Origin: Serratia sp. DD3
GTDB taxonomy: Bacteria; Pseudomonadota; Gammaproteobacteria; Enterobacterales; Enterobacteriaceae
Direction: 5' to 3'
NCBI RefSeq assembly: GCF_000496755.2
Contig: NZ_AYKS02000067.1
Span: forward strand, 96,671-160,670
DNA length: 64,000 nucleotides
The first letter of the stretch is position 1; the number at the start of each line of letters is the position of its first letter. The notes under the pieces were generated by a model that was not told the origin of the DNA, searched no databases, and saw nothing but the letters and a program-made list of their open reading frames with translations. Shown here piece after piece: positions 1 to 22,833 of this stretch. The position numbers were made by a program, and so were the translations under genes.

Positions 1-234
1 GATGATCTGGTGGCACAGACCTTGGAGTTCACCATCGAAGAGGTCAATGCCGATCGTGGTGTCACCAACAATGCCAAAAATCGTCAGATAGTGCTTAACC
101 TTTATGAAAAAGGCATCTTTGATATCAAGGATGCCATCAATCAGGTCGCTGACCGCCTGAATATCTCTAAGCACACGGTGTACCTGTATATTCGCCAATT
201 TAAAAGTGGCGACTTGTTGGGGGATGACCGCTGA
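1..234 (+). CDS. yheO: YheO C-terminus (PAS/HTH regulator), 5'-truncated by the window edge
   Basis: The reading frame is open from base 1 to the TGA at 232-234 (77 residues visible). It matches the C-terminal helix-turn-helix part of the YheO/DauR-like regulators, with a helix-turn-helix-like stretch around [20 protein letters not shown]. The N-terminal PAS-like YheO domain lies outside the window. In E. coli yheO also precedes tusDCB and the str operon, which supports the name. The stop overlaps the tusD start by one base, suggesting co-transcription. The ligand and targets of YheO cannot be read from this fragment. Confidence 0.85.
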   Translation, partial: DDLVAQTLEFTIEEVNADRGVTNNAKNRQIVLNLYEKGIFDIKDAINQVADRLNISKHTVYLYIRQFKSGDLLGDDR

Positions 235-623
235 TGCTGAGCTATTGTTTATTGGTTACTGGTCCGGCTTATGGTACTCAGCAAGCCAGTAGTGCTTGGC
301 AGTTCGCCAACGCCTTGTTGGCAGCAGGTCATGGCATTACCTGCATTTTCTTTTATCGTGAAGGGGTGTCGAACGCCAATCATCTGACTTCACCCGCGAA
401 TGATGAGTTCGATTTGGTTCGTGCCTGGGTGACGTTGGCGCAACAGCATGGCATTGAGCTGAGTGTCTGTGTGGCCGCTGCTTTACGCCGTGGTGTTACT
501 TCTCAACAAGACGCCGCACAGCTTGGATTGTTGGCGGCAAATCTGCAACCGGGGTTTACCCTCAGCGGGTTGGGGGCGTTGGCAGAGGCGGCACTGAGTT
601 GTGATCGTTTGGTACAGTTTTAA
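234..623 (+). CDS. tusD: Sulfurtransferase TusD
   Basis: 129 residues, against 128 in E. coli. TusD is the sulfur-carrying subunit of the cytoplasmic TusBCD complex, which takes persulfide sulfur from TusA and passes it to TusE for 2-thiouridine formation at the tRNA wobble position by MnmA. The persulfide-accepting cysteine of the family (Cys78 in E. coli) corresponds to Cys79 in [12 protein letters not shown]. The ATG overlaps the yheO stop by one base and tusC follows without a gap, so the three tus genes are translationally packed. Confidence 0.95.
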   Translation: MLSYCLLVTGPAYGTQQASSAWQFANALLAAGHGITCIFFYREGVSNANHLTSPANDEFDLVRAWVTLAQQHGIELSVCVAAALRRGVTSQQDAAQLGLLAANLQPGFTLSGLGALAEAALSCDRLVQF

Positions 624-992
624 GTGAGCAAGATGAAACGAGTTGCGTTTGTTTTTACCCAAGGGCCACATGGCAATGCGACAGGAAGGGAAGGGTTGGA
701 TGCGTTGCTCGCCACGGCGGCCTTGGGTGGAGACATTGGTGTGTTTTTTATTGGCGATGGCGTGCTGCAATTGCTCCCTGGTCAGCAGCCTGAGAAGATC
801 CTGGCGCGTAACTATATTGCAACCTTCGGTGTGTTGCCGTTGTATGAGGTGGAGAAATGTTATCTGTGTGCAAGCGCTTTACAGGAGCGTGGTTTGCAAC
901 AGGTCGTGGATTGGGTTTTACCGGCAGCGATCCTGCCAGAGGAAGCTTTACGCCAAAAGTTGGCTAGCTATGATGTCGTGATGACTTTTTAG
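624..992 (+). CDS. tusC: Sulfurtransferase complex subunit TusC
   Basis: DsrF-like subunit of the TusBCD sulfur relay for tRNA 2-thiouridine synthesis. The conserved [15 protein letters not shown] and [14 protein letters not shown] stretches identify it. A GTG directly after the tusD stop gives 122 residues. An internal ATG at 633 gives 119 residues and matches the E. coli start (MKRxAFVF), so the true start may be 633. TusC has no persulfide cysteine of its own and stabilises the heterohexamer. Confidence 0.93.
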   Translation: MSKMKRVAFVFTQGPHGNATGREGLDALLATAALGGDIGVFFIGDGVLQLLPGQQPEKILARNYIATFGVLPLYEVEKCYLCASALQERGLQQVVDWVLPAAILPEEALRQKLASYDVVMTF

Positions 993-1001
993 GATAGTTT
1001 A

Positions 1002-1289
1002 ATGTTGTATACCCTCAGTCGTTCGCCAACGCATTGTGATTTGCCAGCCATGTTAAGACTGATGGCATCTGGTGATGAGCTGTTGCTGTTGCAAGATGGT
1101 GTATTGGCTGGTCTTGTCGGGAGTGCCAGTCTTGATTTACTGCTTAATGCCCCCATATCGTTGTATGCATTACAAGATGACCTAGAGGCCAGGGGGCTTG
1201 ATGGCTATTTTTCACACAAAATCGCCATCATCAGCTATACTGATTTTGTTCGATTGACCGAAAAACATCATAGCCAAATTGCATGGTAA
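1002..1289 (+). CDS. tusB: Sulfurtransferase complex subunit TusB
   Basis: 95 residues, the usual DsrH/TusB size. It is the third subunit of the TusBCD relay and lies 9 bases after tusC. Family features are the MLYTLSRSP start and the [12 protein letters not shown] strand-turn. It closes the tus gene group; the str operon promoter begins about 20 bases downstream. Confidence 0.92.
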   Translation: MLYTLSRSPTHCDLPAMLRLMASGDELLLLQDGVLAGLVGSASLDLLLNAPISLYALQDDLEARGLDGYFSHKIAIISYTDFVRLTEKHHSQIAW

Positions 1290-1311
1290 TCGTCTTGATG
1301 TTGTATATTTC

Positions 1312-1340
1312 TTGACACCTCTTCTGGTCAGCCATAAAAT
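1312..1340 (+). promoter_or_regulatory. str operon promoter
   Basis: TTGACA at 1312-1317 and TAAAAT at 1335-1340 with a 17-base spacer give a near-consensus sigma-70 promoter upstream of rpsL. A GC-rich stretch (CTGCGTCC) follows the -10, as at stringently controlled ribosomal promoters. The roughly 90-base leader to rpsL matches the expected location of the str promoter. Confidence 0.8.
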
Positions 1341-1432
1341 TCTGCGTCCTCGTACTTTGCCAGTAGTGCATACGAGGTGATTTATCACATGTTTACGAAG
1401 CAAAAACGAAGCAAAACCCAGGAGCTTTTTGA

Positions 1433-2375
<943 letters not shown>

Positions 2376-2462
2376 TACCACACTGTAGTTATGCTAACCA
2401 GGCGGGCGCTTTAGCTAGCCAACCCGCTTGGCTTAACTGAACTTGAACGCCCAAGGCAATAG

Positions 2463-4586
<2,124 letters not shown>

Positions 4587-4608
4587 TTCGGGTTTAACAC
4601 ATTGATCA

Positions 4609-5838
<1,230 letters not shown>

Positions 5839-5866
5839 TTGCAGATAATTTTTAAGTAGTAAAATA

Positions 5867-5893
5867 GGGCACTTATCCAGGTGCCCTTTTTTT
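5867..5893 (+). terminator. Rho-independent terminator of the str operon
   Basis: GGGCAC at 5867-5872 pairs with GTGCCC at 5881-5886 around an 8-base loop, followed by seven T. It lies 28 bases after the tufA stop. Confidence 0.9.
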
Positions 5894-6087
5894 ATGCTTT
5901 TTTAACCATAAATAAAGACCATGACTTAGCCTTGATTGCATAAATTAGGCCGCAGCAGCAGATAGAGTCATTACCCACACAACAGATTATTGCGCTCCTG
6001 CAGTTTGATTGCCGTGGATATAACGCCTTTCATTATGCTAGCGATAAGTCACCATGGTTTTTCCTGTGGTTATATTTCATCCTTGGC
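5894..6087. other. Gene-free spacer where bfd and bfr would be expected
   Basis: E. coli and many relatives carry bfd and bfr (bacterioferritin and its ferredoxin) between tufA and rpsJ. I find no reading frame or recognisable fragment of either gene on either strand. Only the tufA terminator and the S10 promoter bound this stretch. Confidence 0.6.
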
Positions 6088-6115
6088 TTGCTTCTTACCC
6101 TGTTTTGCGTATAAT
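6088..6115 (+). promoter_or_regulatory. S10 operon promoter
   Basis: TTGCTT at 6088-6093 and TATAAT at 6110-6115, 16 bases apart, with a GCGCGGGCC discriminator and start region typical of growth-rate-controlled promoters. Confidence 0.85.
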
Positions 6116-6121
6116 GCGCGG

Positions 6122-6610
<489 letters not shown>

Positions 6611-6630
6611 TCAGGTCATTGAGCGATTGA

Positions 6631-9030
<2,400 letters not shown>

Positions 9031-9041
9031 TTAGAGGATAA

Positions 9042-9323
<282 letters not shown>

Positions 9324-9328
9324 GGTAG

Positions 9329-10386
<1,058 letters not shown>

Positions 10387-10399
10387 GGAGAGTCGCTGA

Positions 10400-11256
<857 letters not shown>

Positions 11257-11277
11257 TAGAGTAGCTGGCTCTAACTG

Positions 11278-11312
11278 AATAAACGGCTCGGAAAATGGGC
11301 CGTTTATTTTTT
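11278..11312 (+). terminator. Rho-independent terminator of the S10 operon
   Basis: AATAAACGGC at 11278-11287 pairs perfectly with GCCGTTTATT at 11299-11308, ending in a T-rich run. It separates rpsQ from the spc promoter. Confidence 0.9.
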
Positions 11313-11336
11313 CTACCCAACTTTTGGAAGCGGTGT

Positions 11337-11342
11337 TATAAT
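11337..11342 (+). promoter_or_regulatory. spc operon promoter (-10 region)
   Basis: TATAAT at 11337-11342 within GCGGTGTTATAATGCTGCGCC closely matches the E. coli spc promoter sequence. The -35 is weak, in the CTACCC area about 17 bases upstream. An 80-base leader runs to rplN. Confidence 0.8.
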
Positions 11343-11410
11343 GCTGCGCCCTCAGGTATGGGGCTTTTAAACGACCTGTTAATAGGTCCTAAAGTTGTAG
11401 TTGACATTAG

Positions 11411-12673
<1,263 letters not shown>

Positions 12674-12687
12674 GGCAGAGTTGACTT

Positions 12688-12993
12688 ATGGCAAAGCAAT
12701 CAATGAAAGCACGCGAAGTAGTTCGCGTAAAACTGGCTGATAAATACCGCGCTAAACGTGCGGAATTGAAAGCTATTATTTCTAGTGTGAACTCATCCGA
12801 TGAAGATCGTTGGGATGCTGTTCTCAAGCTGCAGACTCTGCCGCGTGATTCAAGCCCGTCTCGTCAGCGCAAACGCTGCCGCCAAACTGGCCGTCCACAT
12901 GGTTATGTGGGCAAATTCGGGTTGAGCCGTATCAAGTTGCGTGAAGCCGCTATGCGCGGTGAAGTACCAGGCTTGAAAAAGGCTAGCTGGTAA
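12688..12993 (+). CDS. rpsN: 30S ribosomal protein S14
   Basis: 101 residues, the long zinc-independent form (no CxxC ribbon; [20 protein letters not shown]). Head protein next to S3 and S10. Start ATG after a GGCAGAG motif. Confidence 0.98.
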   Translation: MAKQSMKAREVVRVKLADKYRAKRAELKAIISSVNSSDEDRWDAVLKLQTLPRDSSPSRQRKRCRQTGRPHGYVGKFGLSRIKLREAAMRGEVPGLKKASW

Positions 12994-13017
12994 TTACCAA
13001 TTGAATCACGGGAGTAA

Positions 13018-13416
<399 letters not shown>

Positions 13417-13430
13417 TTCGGGAGGAAAGA

Positions 13431-13964
13431 ATGTCTCGTGTTGCAAAAGCACCCGTCGTCATTCCTGCCGGCGTAGAGGTAAAACTCAACGGTCAGGTTA
13501 TTTCGATAAAGGGTAAGAACGGCGAGCTGACTCGTACAGTCCATGACGCTGTTATCGTTAAGCAAGAAGCTAACGCACTGACTTTCGCTCCGCGCGAAGG
13601 TTTTGCCGATGCATGGGCCCAAGCGGGTACCACGCGCGCTCTGTTGAACGCAATGGTTATCGGTGTTACCGAAGGCTTCACCAAGAAGCTTCAATTGGTA
13701 GGTGTTGGTTATCGTGCTGCTGTTAAAGGCAATGTGGTGAATTTAGCCTTAGGCTTCTCTCACCCGGTCGATCATCAGCTGCCAGCAGGTATTACTGCTG
13801 AATGCCCAAGCCAAACTGAAATCGTGCTGAAAGGCGCTGATAAGCAGATTATTGGCCAGGTTGCTGCAGATCTGCGTGCCTACCGCCGTCCTGAGCCCTA
13901 TAAAGGCAAGGGTGTCCGTTACGCCGACGAAGTCGTGCGTACCAAAGAGGCTAAGAAGAAGTAA
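13431..13964 (+). CDS. rplF: 50S ribosomal protein L6
   Basis: 177 residues. Two-domain protein near the factor-binding centre; the C-terminal [16 protein letters not shown] signature is present. Preceded by GGGAGGA. Confidence 0.98.
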   Translation: MSRVAKAPVVIPAGVEVKLNGQVISIKGKNGELTRTVHDAVIVKQEANALTFAPREGFADAWAQAGTTRALLNAMVIGVTEGFTKKLQLVGVGYRAAVKGNVVNLALGFSHPVDHQLPAGITAECPSQTEIVLKGADKQIIGQVAADLRAYRRPEPYKGKGVRYADEVVRTKEAKKK

Positions 13965-14842
<878 letters not shown>

Positions 14843-14848
14843 TTGACC

Positions 14849-15028
14849 ATGGCTAAGACTATCAAAGTTACACAAGTTCGCAGCTCCATTGGCCGTCTGC
14901 CGAAGCATAAAGCTACATTGCTCGGCCTGGGTCTGCGTCGTATTGGTCACACCGTAGAGCGCGAGGATACTCCTGCTGTTCGTGGTATGATCAATCTGGT
15001 TTCCTACATGGTTAAGGTTGAGGAGTAA
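14849..15028 (+). CDS. rpmD: 50S ribosomal protein L30
   Basis: 59 residues from the ATG at 14849 ([20 protein letters not shown]), as in E. coli. A TTG two codons upstream is in frame but not needed. Small 23S/5S-proximal protein. Six bases after rpsE, giving tight coupling. Confidence 0.97.
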   Translation: MAKTIKVTQVRSSIGRLPKHKATLLGLGLRRIGHTVEREDTPAVRGMINLVSYMVKVEE

Positions 15029-15031
15029 CAG

Positions 15032-15466
15032 ATGCGTTTAAATACTCTGTCTCCGGCTGAAGGTGCCAAGCATGCGCCGAAGCGTGTAGGTCGTGGTATT
15101 GGTTCTGGCCTGGGTAAAACCGGCGGCCGTGGTCACAAAGGTCAGAAGTCTCGTTCTGGCGGTGGCGTACGTCGCGGTTTCGAAGGTGGTCAGATGCCTT
15201 TATATCGTCGTTTGCCGAAGTTTGGCTTCACCTCTCGCAAAGCTATGATCACGGCAGAAGTTCGTCTGTCTGAACTGGCTCTGATTGAAGGCGACGTAAT
15301 CGACCTGAACGCGCTGAAAGCCGCTAACGTTGTTGGTATCCAGATCGAATTCGCGAAAGTTATGCTTTCAGGCGAAATCGCTCGTCCGGTTACCCTGCGT
15401 GGTTTGCGTGTTACCAAAGGCGCTCGTGCTGCTATCGAAGCTGCTGGCGGCAAAATTGAGGAATAA
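15032..15466 (+). CDS. rplO: 50S ribosomal protein L15
   Basis: 144 residues. Late-assembly protein with a glycine- and arginine-rich N-terminal extension that threads into 23S ([20 protein letters not shown]). GAGGAG ribosome binding site overlapping the end of rpmD. Confidence 0.98.
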   Translation: MRLNTLSPAEGAKHAPKRVGRGIGSGLGKTGGRGHKGQKSRSGGGVRRGFEGGQMPLYRRLPKFGFTSRKAMITAEVRLSELALIEGDVIDLNALKAANVVGIQIEFAKVMLSGEIARPVTLRGLRVTKGARAAIEAAGGKIEE

Positions 15467-15474
15467 GTGAGCTA

Positions 15475-16806
15475 ATGGCCAAGCAACCAGGATTAGATTT
15501 TCAAAGTGCTAAAGGTGGGATCGGTGAGCTCAAGCGCAGACTTTTGTTTGTTATCGGCGCACTGATTGTCTTCCGTATCGGCTCTTTCATCCCGATTCCT
15601 GGTATCGATGCCACTGTGCTTGCCAAATTGCTTGAGCAGCAAAGAGGTACCATCATTGAAATGTTTAACATGTTCTCTGGTGGTGCTCTCAGCCGTGCTT
15701 CTATTTTTGCTCTGGGCATCATGCCGTATATCTCGGCATCGATTATTATCCAGCTGTTAACGGTGGTTCACCCAACGTTGGCAGAAATCAAAAAGGAAGG
15801 GGAAGCTGGTCGTCGCAAGATTAGCCAGTATACCCGTTACGGTACGCTGGTATTGGCCATATTCCAGTCGATCGGTATTGCTACTGGTTTGCCGAATATG
15901 CCTGGGATGCAAGGCCTGGTGATAAACCCAGGTTTTGCGTTCTACTTTACTGCGGTTGTGAGCCTGGTGACCGGGACAATGTTCCTGATGTGGCTAGGTG
16001 AGCAGATAACTGAACGTGGTATCGGTAACGGTATCTCGATCATTATCTTCGCGGGTATTGTAGCGGGTCTTCCACCAGCAGTTGGCCATACTATTGAGCA
16101 AGCTCGGCAAGGTGATCTGCACTTCCTCCTGTTGCTGTTGGTTGCAGTGTTAGTGTTTGCAGTAACCTTCTTCGTTGTTTTCATGGAGCGCGGTCAACGT
16201 CGTATCGTTGTTAACTACGCGAAGCGTCAACAAGGTCGTCGTGTTTACGCAGCACAGAGTACACATTTACCACTGAAAGTGAATATGGCTGGGGTTATTC
16301 CTGCTATCTTCGCTTCCAGTATTATTCTGTTCCCAGCCACGATTGCATCATGGTTTGGGGGCGGCACAGGTTGGAACTGGCTGACAACGATTTCGTTCTA
16401 TTTGCAGCCTGGACAACCGCTTTATGTGTTACTCTATGCGTCTGCAATCATCTTCTTCTGTTTCTTCTATACGGCGTTGGTCTTCAACCCAAGAGAAACA
16501 GCAGATAACCTGAAGAAGTCCGGTGCCTTCGTACCAGGAATTCGTCCGGGAGAGCAAACGGCTAAGTATATTGATAAGGTAATGACGCGCTTAACGTTAA
16601 TTGGCGCAATGTACATTACTTTTATCTGCCTGATCCCGGAGTTCATGCGTGATGCAATGAAAGTACCATTCTACTTTGGTGGTACCTCGTTACTGATTGT
16701 TGTTGTCGTCATCATGGACTTTATGGCTCAAGTGCAAACTCTGATGATGTCAAGTCAGTATGAGTCTGCATTAAAGAAAGCAAACCTGAAAGGCTATGGC
16801 CGCTAG
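15475..16806 (+). CDS. secY: Preprotein translocase channel SecY
   Basis: 443 residues, the same as E. coli, with ten predicted membrane helices. It forms the inner-membrane protein-conducting channel with SecE and SecG, driven by SecA. The plug and gate regions are intact, as is the C5 loop GLRFxxRGQRR-equivalent ([20 protein letters not shown]), which contacts SecA and the ribosome. Encoded inside the spc operon, 8 bases after rplO. Confidence 0.99.
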   Translation: MAKQPGLDFQSAKGGIGELKRRLLFVIGALIVFRIGSFIPIPGIDATVLAKLLEQQRGTIIEMFNMFSGGALSRASIFALGIMPYISASIIIQLLTVVHPTLAEIKKEGEAGRRKISQYTRYGTLVLAIFQSIGIATGLPNMPGMQGLVINPGFAFYFTAVVSLVTGTMFLMWLGEQITERGIGNGISIIIFAGIVAGLPPAVGHTIEQARQGDLHFLLLLLVAVLVFAVTFFVVFMERGQRRIVVNYAKRQQGRRVYAAQSTHLPLKVNMAGVIPAIFASSIILFPATIASWFGGGTGWNWLTTISFYLQPGQPLYVLLYASAIIFFCFFYTALVFNPRETADNLKKSGAFVPGIRPGEQTAKYIDKVMTRLTLIGAMYITFICLIPEFMRDAMKVPFYFGGTSLLIVVVVIMDFMAQVQTLMMSSQYESALKKANLKGYGR

Positions 16807-16956
<150 letters not shown>

Positions 16957-16991
16957 TTATCTCGCATATTTTTCTTGCAAAGTTGGGTTGA

Positions 16992-17018
16992 GCTGGCTAG
17001 ATTAGCCAGCCAATCTTT
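16992..17018 (+). terminator. Hairpin with T-run between spc and alpha operons
   Basis: GCTGGCT at 16992-16998 pairs with AGCCAGC at 17004-17010 and is followed by CAATCTTTTG. The sequence is almost the same as in E. coli, where it is a partial terminator that lets some spc transcripts read into the alpha operon. Confidence 0.65.
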
Positions 17019-17034
17019 TGTATGTAGCTGCAAC

Positions 17035-17115
17035 ATTATTTGAGTATCCTGAAAACGGGCTTTTCAGAATGGTGTTGCCGTAAAAATAAATAGGAGTGCA
17101 TAGTGGCCCGTATAG
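17035..17115 (+). promoter_or_regulatory. alpha operon leader, S4-binding pseudoknot
   Basis: The stem CTGAAAA/TTTTCAG around CGGGC, the spacing and the GTG start of rpsM match the E. coli alpha leader, a nested pseudoknot bound by S4 that traps the 30S subunit and represses rpsM-rpsK-rpsD-rplQ. Conservation of sequence is strong; the fold was not computed. Confidence 0.75.
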
Positions 17116-17459
17116 CAGGCATTAACATTCCTGATCATAAACATACCGTTATCGCCTTAACGTCGATTTTCGGAATTGGTAAAACTCGTTCACAGTCTAT
17201 CTGTGCATCTACGGGTATTGCCGAACATGTTAAGATCAGTGAGCTGTCTGAAGAGCAAATTGAACAACTGCGTGAAGCGGTTGCAAAATTCACTGTTGAA
17301 GGTGATTTGCGTCGTGAAGTTACCCTGAGCATCAAGCGTCTGATGGATCTTGGTACATACCGTGGTTTACGCCATCGTCGTGGTCTGCCAGTACGCGGTC
17401 AGCGTACCAAGACTAACGCACGTACCCGTAAGGGTCCGCGTAAACCGATCAAGAAATAA
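17103..17459 (+). CDS. rpsM: 30S ribosomal protein S13
   Basis: 118 residues with a GTG start, as in E. coli, where the GTG is part of the S4-bound pseudoknot. Head protein forming intersubunit bridges with L5 and contacting P-site tRNA through its basic tail. First gene of the alpha operon. Confidence 0.98.
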   Translation: MARIAGINIPDHKHTVIALTSIFGIGKTRSQSICASTGIAEHVKISELSEEQIEQLREAVAKFTVEGDLRREVTLSIKRLMDLGTYRGLRHRRGLPVRGQRTKTNARTRKGPRKPIKK

Positions 17460-17472
17460 TCGGGGTGATTGA

Positions 17473-18519
<1,047 letters not shown>

Positions 18520-18545
18520 GGCTTGAGTTTCAAAGAGAGGACACA

Positions 18546-19535
18546 ATGCAGGGTTCTGTGACAGAGTTTCTAAAACCGCGCCTGGTAGATATCGAGCAAA
18601 TCAGTTCGACGCACGCCAAGGTGACCCTTGAGCCTTTAGAGCGTGGCTTTGGCCATACTCTTGGCAATGCACTGCGCCGTATTCTGCTTTCATCTATGCC
18701 GGGTTGCGCGGTGACCGAGGTTGAGATTGATGGTGTACTGCATGAGTACAGCACCAAAGAAGGCGTACAGGAAGATATCCTGGAGATCTTGCTCAACCTG
18801 AAAGGGCTGGCGGTGAGAGTTCAAGGCAAAGATGAAGTTATTCTTACCCTGAATAAGTCTGGCATTGGCCCTGTGACCGCTGCCGACATCACCCATGATG
18901 GTGATGTTGAAATCGTCAAGCCGCAGTACATTATTTGCCACCTGACTGATGAGAATGCTGCTATCAGTATGCGTATCAAAGTTCGGCGTGGTCATGGTTA
19001 TGTACCGGCTTCTGCCCGAATTCATTCGGAAGAAGATGAGCGCCCAATTGGCCGTCTGTTGGTTGACGCTTGCTATAGCCCTGTAGAGCGTATTGCCTAC
19101 AATGTTGAAGCAGCGCGTGTAGAACAGCGTACCGATCTGGACAAGCTGGTAATCGAGATGGAAACCAATGGCACGATCGATCCTGAAGAGGCGATCCGCC
19201 GTGCGGCTACTATTTTGGCTGAACAACTGGAAGCTTTCGTTGACTTGCGTGATGTACGTCAGCCGGAAGTGAAGGAAGAGAAGCCAGAGTTCGATCCAAT
19301 CCTGCTGCGCCCTGTTGACGATCTGGAATTGACTGTCCGCTCTGCTAACTGCCTCAAGGCAGAAGCTATCCACTACATCGGTGATCTGGTACAGCGTACC
19401 GAGGTTGAGCTATTGAAAACGCCTAACCTGGGTAAAAAATCTCTTACTGAGATTAAAGACGTGCTAGCCTCCCGTGGTTTGTCTCTGGGCATGCGCCTAG
19501 AAAACTGGCCACCGGCAAGCATTGCTGACGAGTAA
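18546..19535 (+). CDS. rpoA: RNA polymerase alpha subunit
   Basis: 329 residues, the same as E. coli. The N-terminal domain (about 1-235) dimerises and assembles beta and beta'. The C-terminal domain (about 249-329) binds UP elements and activators, and its helices around [22 protein letters not shown] are complete. Located in the alpha operon between rpsD and rplQ. Confidence 0.99.
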
Positions 19536-19551
19536 CCGGATCACAGGTTAA

Positions 19552-19965
<414 letters not shown>

Positions 19966-19980
19966 TATCTGTCAGAGCGT

Positions 19981-20008
19981 AAAAAAACCGGGCTTGCCCG
20001 GTTTTTTT
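19981..20008 (+). terminator. Rho-independent terminator of the alpha operon
   Basis: An A-run, then ACCGGGC / GCCCGGT around a TT loop, then a T-run. The symmetric A/T flanks mean it could work in both directions. Confidence 0.92.
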
Positions 20009-20140
20009 ACGTCTGCGATTTGGCTAATGTTATTTCCCAAATCCTGTATGATTAATATTCATCCTGATATGAATACAGATTTTTGTATAGGCTGTATCAA
20101 CAGGCGATTAATGGAAAATAGACTTCCGAGGTGGGTTGTG

Positions 20141-20572
20141 ATGTTCAAAATCGGTCAATTGGCTAAACTTGCCGATGTCACACCTGATACGGTACGCTAT
20201 TATGAAAAACAAGGCATGATGGAGCATAATGAGCGTACAGAAGGGGGATATCGGCTGTATAGTACTCAGGATTTACAGCGCTTGCGTTTTATTCGTTATG
20301 CCAAACAATTAGGCTTTACGCTAGGAACGATAGCGGAGCTGTTATCGATCCGTGTCGATCCTGAGCATCATACCTGCAAAGAGTCTAAATCTATTGTTGA
20401 TGCACGCTTGCAAGAGGTCGAGGACAAATTGACAGAATTAACGCGAATGCGTGACTCACTTAAACGACTCAGTGATGCTTGCTGTGGCAGTGCTCATAGT
20501 AGCAATTATTGTTCTATTTTGGAGGCACTGGAACATGGAGCACGTGAAGACAAATTAAGTCCTGCGATTTGA
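20141..20572 (+). CDS. zntR: Zinc-responsive MerR-family activator ZntR
   Basis: 143 residues from the ATG at 20141 (MFKIGQLAKLADVTPDTVRYY). The frame is open further upstream, but only this start fits the family. N-terminal winged helix-turn-helix, a long dimerisation helix, and a C-terminal metal loop. All E. coli ZntR zinc ligands align: Cys79, Cys114, Cys115, His119 and Cys124. ZntR twists the zntA promoter to activate the Zn/Cd/Pb efflux ATPase. In E. coli yhdN sits before it; no yhdN is seen here. Confidence 0.95.
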   Translation: MFKIGQLAKLADVTPDTVRYYEKQGMMEHNERTEGGYRLYSTQDLQRLRFIRYAKQLGFTLGTIAELLSIRVDPEHHTCKESKSIVDARLQEVEDKLTELTRMRDSLKRLSDACCGSAHSSNYCSILEALEHGAREDKLSPAI

Positions 20573-20621
20573 ATATTTTTTATAGTAGCCAATTTATCGT
20601 TACAAACCATTGGAGAATATT

Positions 20622-20828
20622 ATGACTAAATATCGGCATACCAAAGGCCAGATACAGGACAATGCTATTGTGGCATTGCTACATGACCCTCTTTTTCGTC
20701 AGCGGGTTGAAAAAAATAGTAAAGGAAAAGGGAGTTATCGGCGTAAAGCTAAACATGCTAAAGGTGAGTGCCGGGAGACCAGTGGTAAGTTGTTCTTAGA
20801 CGATTTACCACTGGTTTTCTGGTTCTAA
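20622..20828 (+). CDS. arfA: Alternative ribosome-rescue factor ArfA
   Basis: 68 residues from the ATG at 20622 ([20 protein letters not shown]), with GGAG eight bases upstream. ArfA recruits RF2 to ribosomes stalled on non-stop mRNA as a backup to tmRNA. The 3' part of the coding sequence contains a perfect 11-bp inverted repeat, so mRNA cleavage or termination there would yield a truncated non-stop message, as known for E. coli arfA. The C-terminus ([11 protein letters not shown]) is hydrophobic, as in the unstable full-length form. Converges with mscL, whose stop is 23 bases away. Confidence 0.93.
   Translation: MTKYRHTKGQIQDNAIVALLHDPLFRQRVEKNSKGKGSYRRKAKHAKGECRETSGKLFLDDLPLVFWF
20778..20820 (+). 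terminator. Intragenic hairpin of arfA (non-stop control element)
   Basis: ACCAGTGGTAA at 20778-20788 pairs perfectly with TTACCACTGGT at 20805-20815, then TTTCT follows, all before the arfA stop codon. In E. coli the equivalent hairpin causes RNase III cleavage and/or termination, so that active ArfA is made only when tmRNA fails. Confidence 0.85.
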
Positions 20829-20850
20829 GCCAATCCACATTGCAAGATAA

Positions 20851-21261
20851 CTATTGTTTGGATTGTTGCTTGAGCAGGTCACGAATTTCTGTCAACAGAG
20901 TCTCTTCTGCCGTTGGTGCTGGCGGGGCTGTTTGCTTTTCATCTTCTTTGCTGCGTAATTTGTTCATTAGTTTGATGATCATAAAGATAGCAAAAGCGAC
21001 AATGATGAAATCAAAAATATTCTGTAGAAAAGCACCATAGTTCATCACCACAGCAGGGATGTTTCCCTCGGCCTCACGCAACACCAAGTGGAACTGTTTA
21101 AAATCAACCCCTCCGATCAATAAACCCAATGGTGGCATAACGATATCAGCAACCAGTGAAGAGACGACCCGACCAAACGCGGCACCAATAATCACACCAA
21201 CGGCTAAATCGACGACATTGCCACGCATGGCAAACTCGCGGAACTCCTTTAACATGCCCAT
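20851..21261 (-). CDS. mscL: Large-conductance mechanosensitive channel MscL
   Basis: 136 residues, as in E. coli. Inner-membrane homopentamer that opens under osmotic downshock. N-terminal amphipathic helix [12 protein letters not shown]1 [22 protein letters not shown], periplasmic loop, TM2 [18 protein letters not shown], and the C-terminal bundle ending in [12 protein letters not shown]. Convergent with arfA, the order found across enterics. Confidence 0.97.
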   Translation of the reverse strand: MGMLKEFREFAMRGNVVDLAVGVIIGAAFGRVVSSLVADIVMPPLGLLIGGVDFKQFHLVLREAEGNIPAVVMNYGAFLQNIFDFIIVAFAIFMIIKLMNKLRSKEDEKQTAPPAPTAEETLLTEIRDLLKQQSKQ

Positions 21262-21294
21262 CTGAGTACCCCCTAGTAAGTTAATAAACTAAGT

Positions 21295-21351
21295 ATATAC
21301 CCATCGTCATAAGCTGCTGGCTTATCGGTATTCCCCGATGGTCATATTGCC
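21295..21351. repeat. Inverted repeat between mscL and trkA, possible ERIC-end relic
   Basis: CCATCG at 21301-21306 pairs with CGATGG at 21346-21351, and an inner ATAAGC/GCTTAT pair lies at 21309-21325. The outer TATATACCC followed by CGTCATA resembles the terminus of the ERIC-like elements elsewhere in the window. It could work as a terminator for trkA or be a shortened repeat copy. Confidence 0.4.
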
Positions 21352-21387
21352 TTTAAGAAATTGGCCATCAGGACTGGCGTCATTGGT

Positions 21388-22764
21388 TTACAGGAAGAAC
21401 GGGCTTGGCTGAAACAGGCGCTCTACGTCAGGCACAAACTTTTTATCGGTGATAAACATAATGACGTGATCACCTTGCTGAATTCTATTATTGCTGTTGG
21501 CAATAATGACATCATCACCGCGTACGATGGCACCAATCGTGGTTCCCGGTGGCAATTTAATATCTTCTACCATGCGGCCAACCACCTTGGAGGTATTCTC
21601 ATCGCCATGTGCGATAGCTTCGATAGCCTCGGCAACCCCGCGATGTAATAATGATACGCTGATGATGTCGGCTTTACGGACATGCCCTAACAGAGCGGAG
21701 ATGGTCGCTTGCTGCGGTGAAATTGCGATATCAATGTCACTGCCCTGCATTAAATCGACATAGGCTCGGCGCTGGATCAATACCATGACCTTTTTGGCCC
21801 CCATGCGTTTGGCTAGCATGGCAGACATGATATTGGCTTCATCATCGTTGGTGATGGCAATAAAGACATCCATCTGCTCAACATGTTCTTCAATCAGTAG
21901 TTCCTGATCGGAAGCGTCACCATAAAACACAATAGTGTCGTGTAGTTGCTCCGCCAGATCGGCTGCACGCTGTTGGTTGCGCTCAATTAGTTTTACGCTA
22001 TAGGTTTTCTCCAACCGTTGTGCTAACCCTGCACCTACGTTGCCACCACCCACGATCATAATGCGTTTGTAAGGCTTTTCGAGCCGTTGTAGTTCGCTCA
22101 TTACCGCGCGGATATTCTGTGTGGCGGTAACGAAGAAGACTTCATCGCCGGCTTCAATAACCGTAGAGTCTTGGGGACGTATGGGTCTGTCTTGACGAAA
22201 GATGGCTGCGACACGCGTATCAATATGTGGCATATGTTCACGCATTGAAGAGAGAGCATTACCGACCAGTGGGCCACCATAATACGCTTTTACTGCGGCG
22301 ATACTGACCTTACCCTCGGCAAAATTGACCACTTGTAAGGCGCCGGGGAATTCGATCAATTTATAGATATAATCAATCACCAGTTGCTCTGGTGAAATTA
22401 GGTGATCAATGGGCACCGCTTCTGGTTGGAATAACTTTTCGGATTCACGAATATAGTCTGGTGAGCGGATGCGTGCGATACGTTTTGGGGTATTAAACAG
22501 CGAATAGGCAATCTGGCAGGCAACCATATTGGTTTCATCAGAATTAGTGACCGCAACCAGCATGTCAGCATCCTCCGCTCCTGCTTCGCGTAACACTCGC
22601 GGATGAGAACCGTGCCCTTGGACAACACGTAAGTCAAATTTGTCCTGCAATTGGCGCAGACGACCTCCATCGCTATCAACCACTGTGATATCGTTATTTT
22701 CGCCAACCAGATTTTCTGCCAGTGTTCCACCGACCTGACCTGCACCAAGAATAATTATTTTCAT
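21388..22764 (-). CDS. trkA: Trk potassium uptake regulator TrkA
   Basis: 458 residues from the ATG whose complement lies at 22762-22764 ([20 protein letters not shown]), the E. coli length. Peripheral NAD(H)/ATP-binding gating protein of the TrkH/TrkG K+ channels. Two RCK halves each start with a Rossmann glycine motif: GAGQVG near residue 7 and [15 protein letters not shown] near 235. A longer in-frame start upstream lacks family support. Transcribed downstream of rsmB, fmt and def, as in E. coli. Confidence 0.96.
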   Translation of the reverse strand: MKIIILGAGQVGGTLAENLVGENNDITVVDSDGGRLRQLQDKFDLRVVQGHGSHPRVLREAGAEDADMLVAVTNSDETNMVACQIAYSLFNTPKRIARIRSPDYIRESEKLFQPEAVPIDHLISPEQLVIDYIYKLIEFPGALQVVNFAEGKVSIAAVKAYYGGPLVGNALSSMREHMPHIDTRVAAIFRQDRPIRPQDSTVIEAGDEVFFVTATQNIRAVMSELQRLEKPYKRIMIVGGGNVGAGLAQRLEKTYSVKLIERNQQRAADLAEQLHDTIVFYGDASDQELLIEEHVEQMDVFIAITNDDEANIMSAMLAKRMGAKKVMVLIQRRAYVDLMQGSDIDIAISPQQATISALLGHVRKADIISVSLLHRGVAEAIEAIAHGDENTSKVVGRMVEDIKLPPGTTIGAIVRGDDVIIANSNNRIQQGDHVIMFITDKKFVPDVERLFQPSPFFL

Positions 22765-22833
22765 CGAATTCTCTACTCGATTTGCAACGGCCGTAGCCGA
22801 TAGTGAGAAGACTCGGAAGCCTTCTCTAGACAA

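Noticed and set aside
5894..6087. Possible bfd or bfr remnant
   Set aside because: No stretch on either strand matches the start, metal-ligand or C-terminal regions of either protein.
22765..22833. Extended trkA start upstream of 22764
   Set aside because: TrkA proteins begin at [10 protein letters not shown]; the upstream frame fills the rsmB-trkA gap and has no family match.
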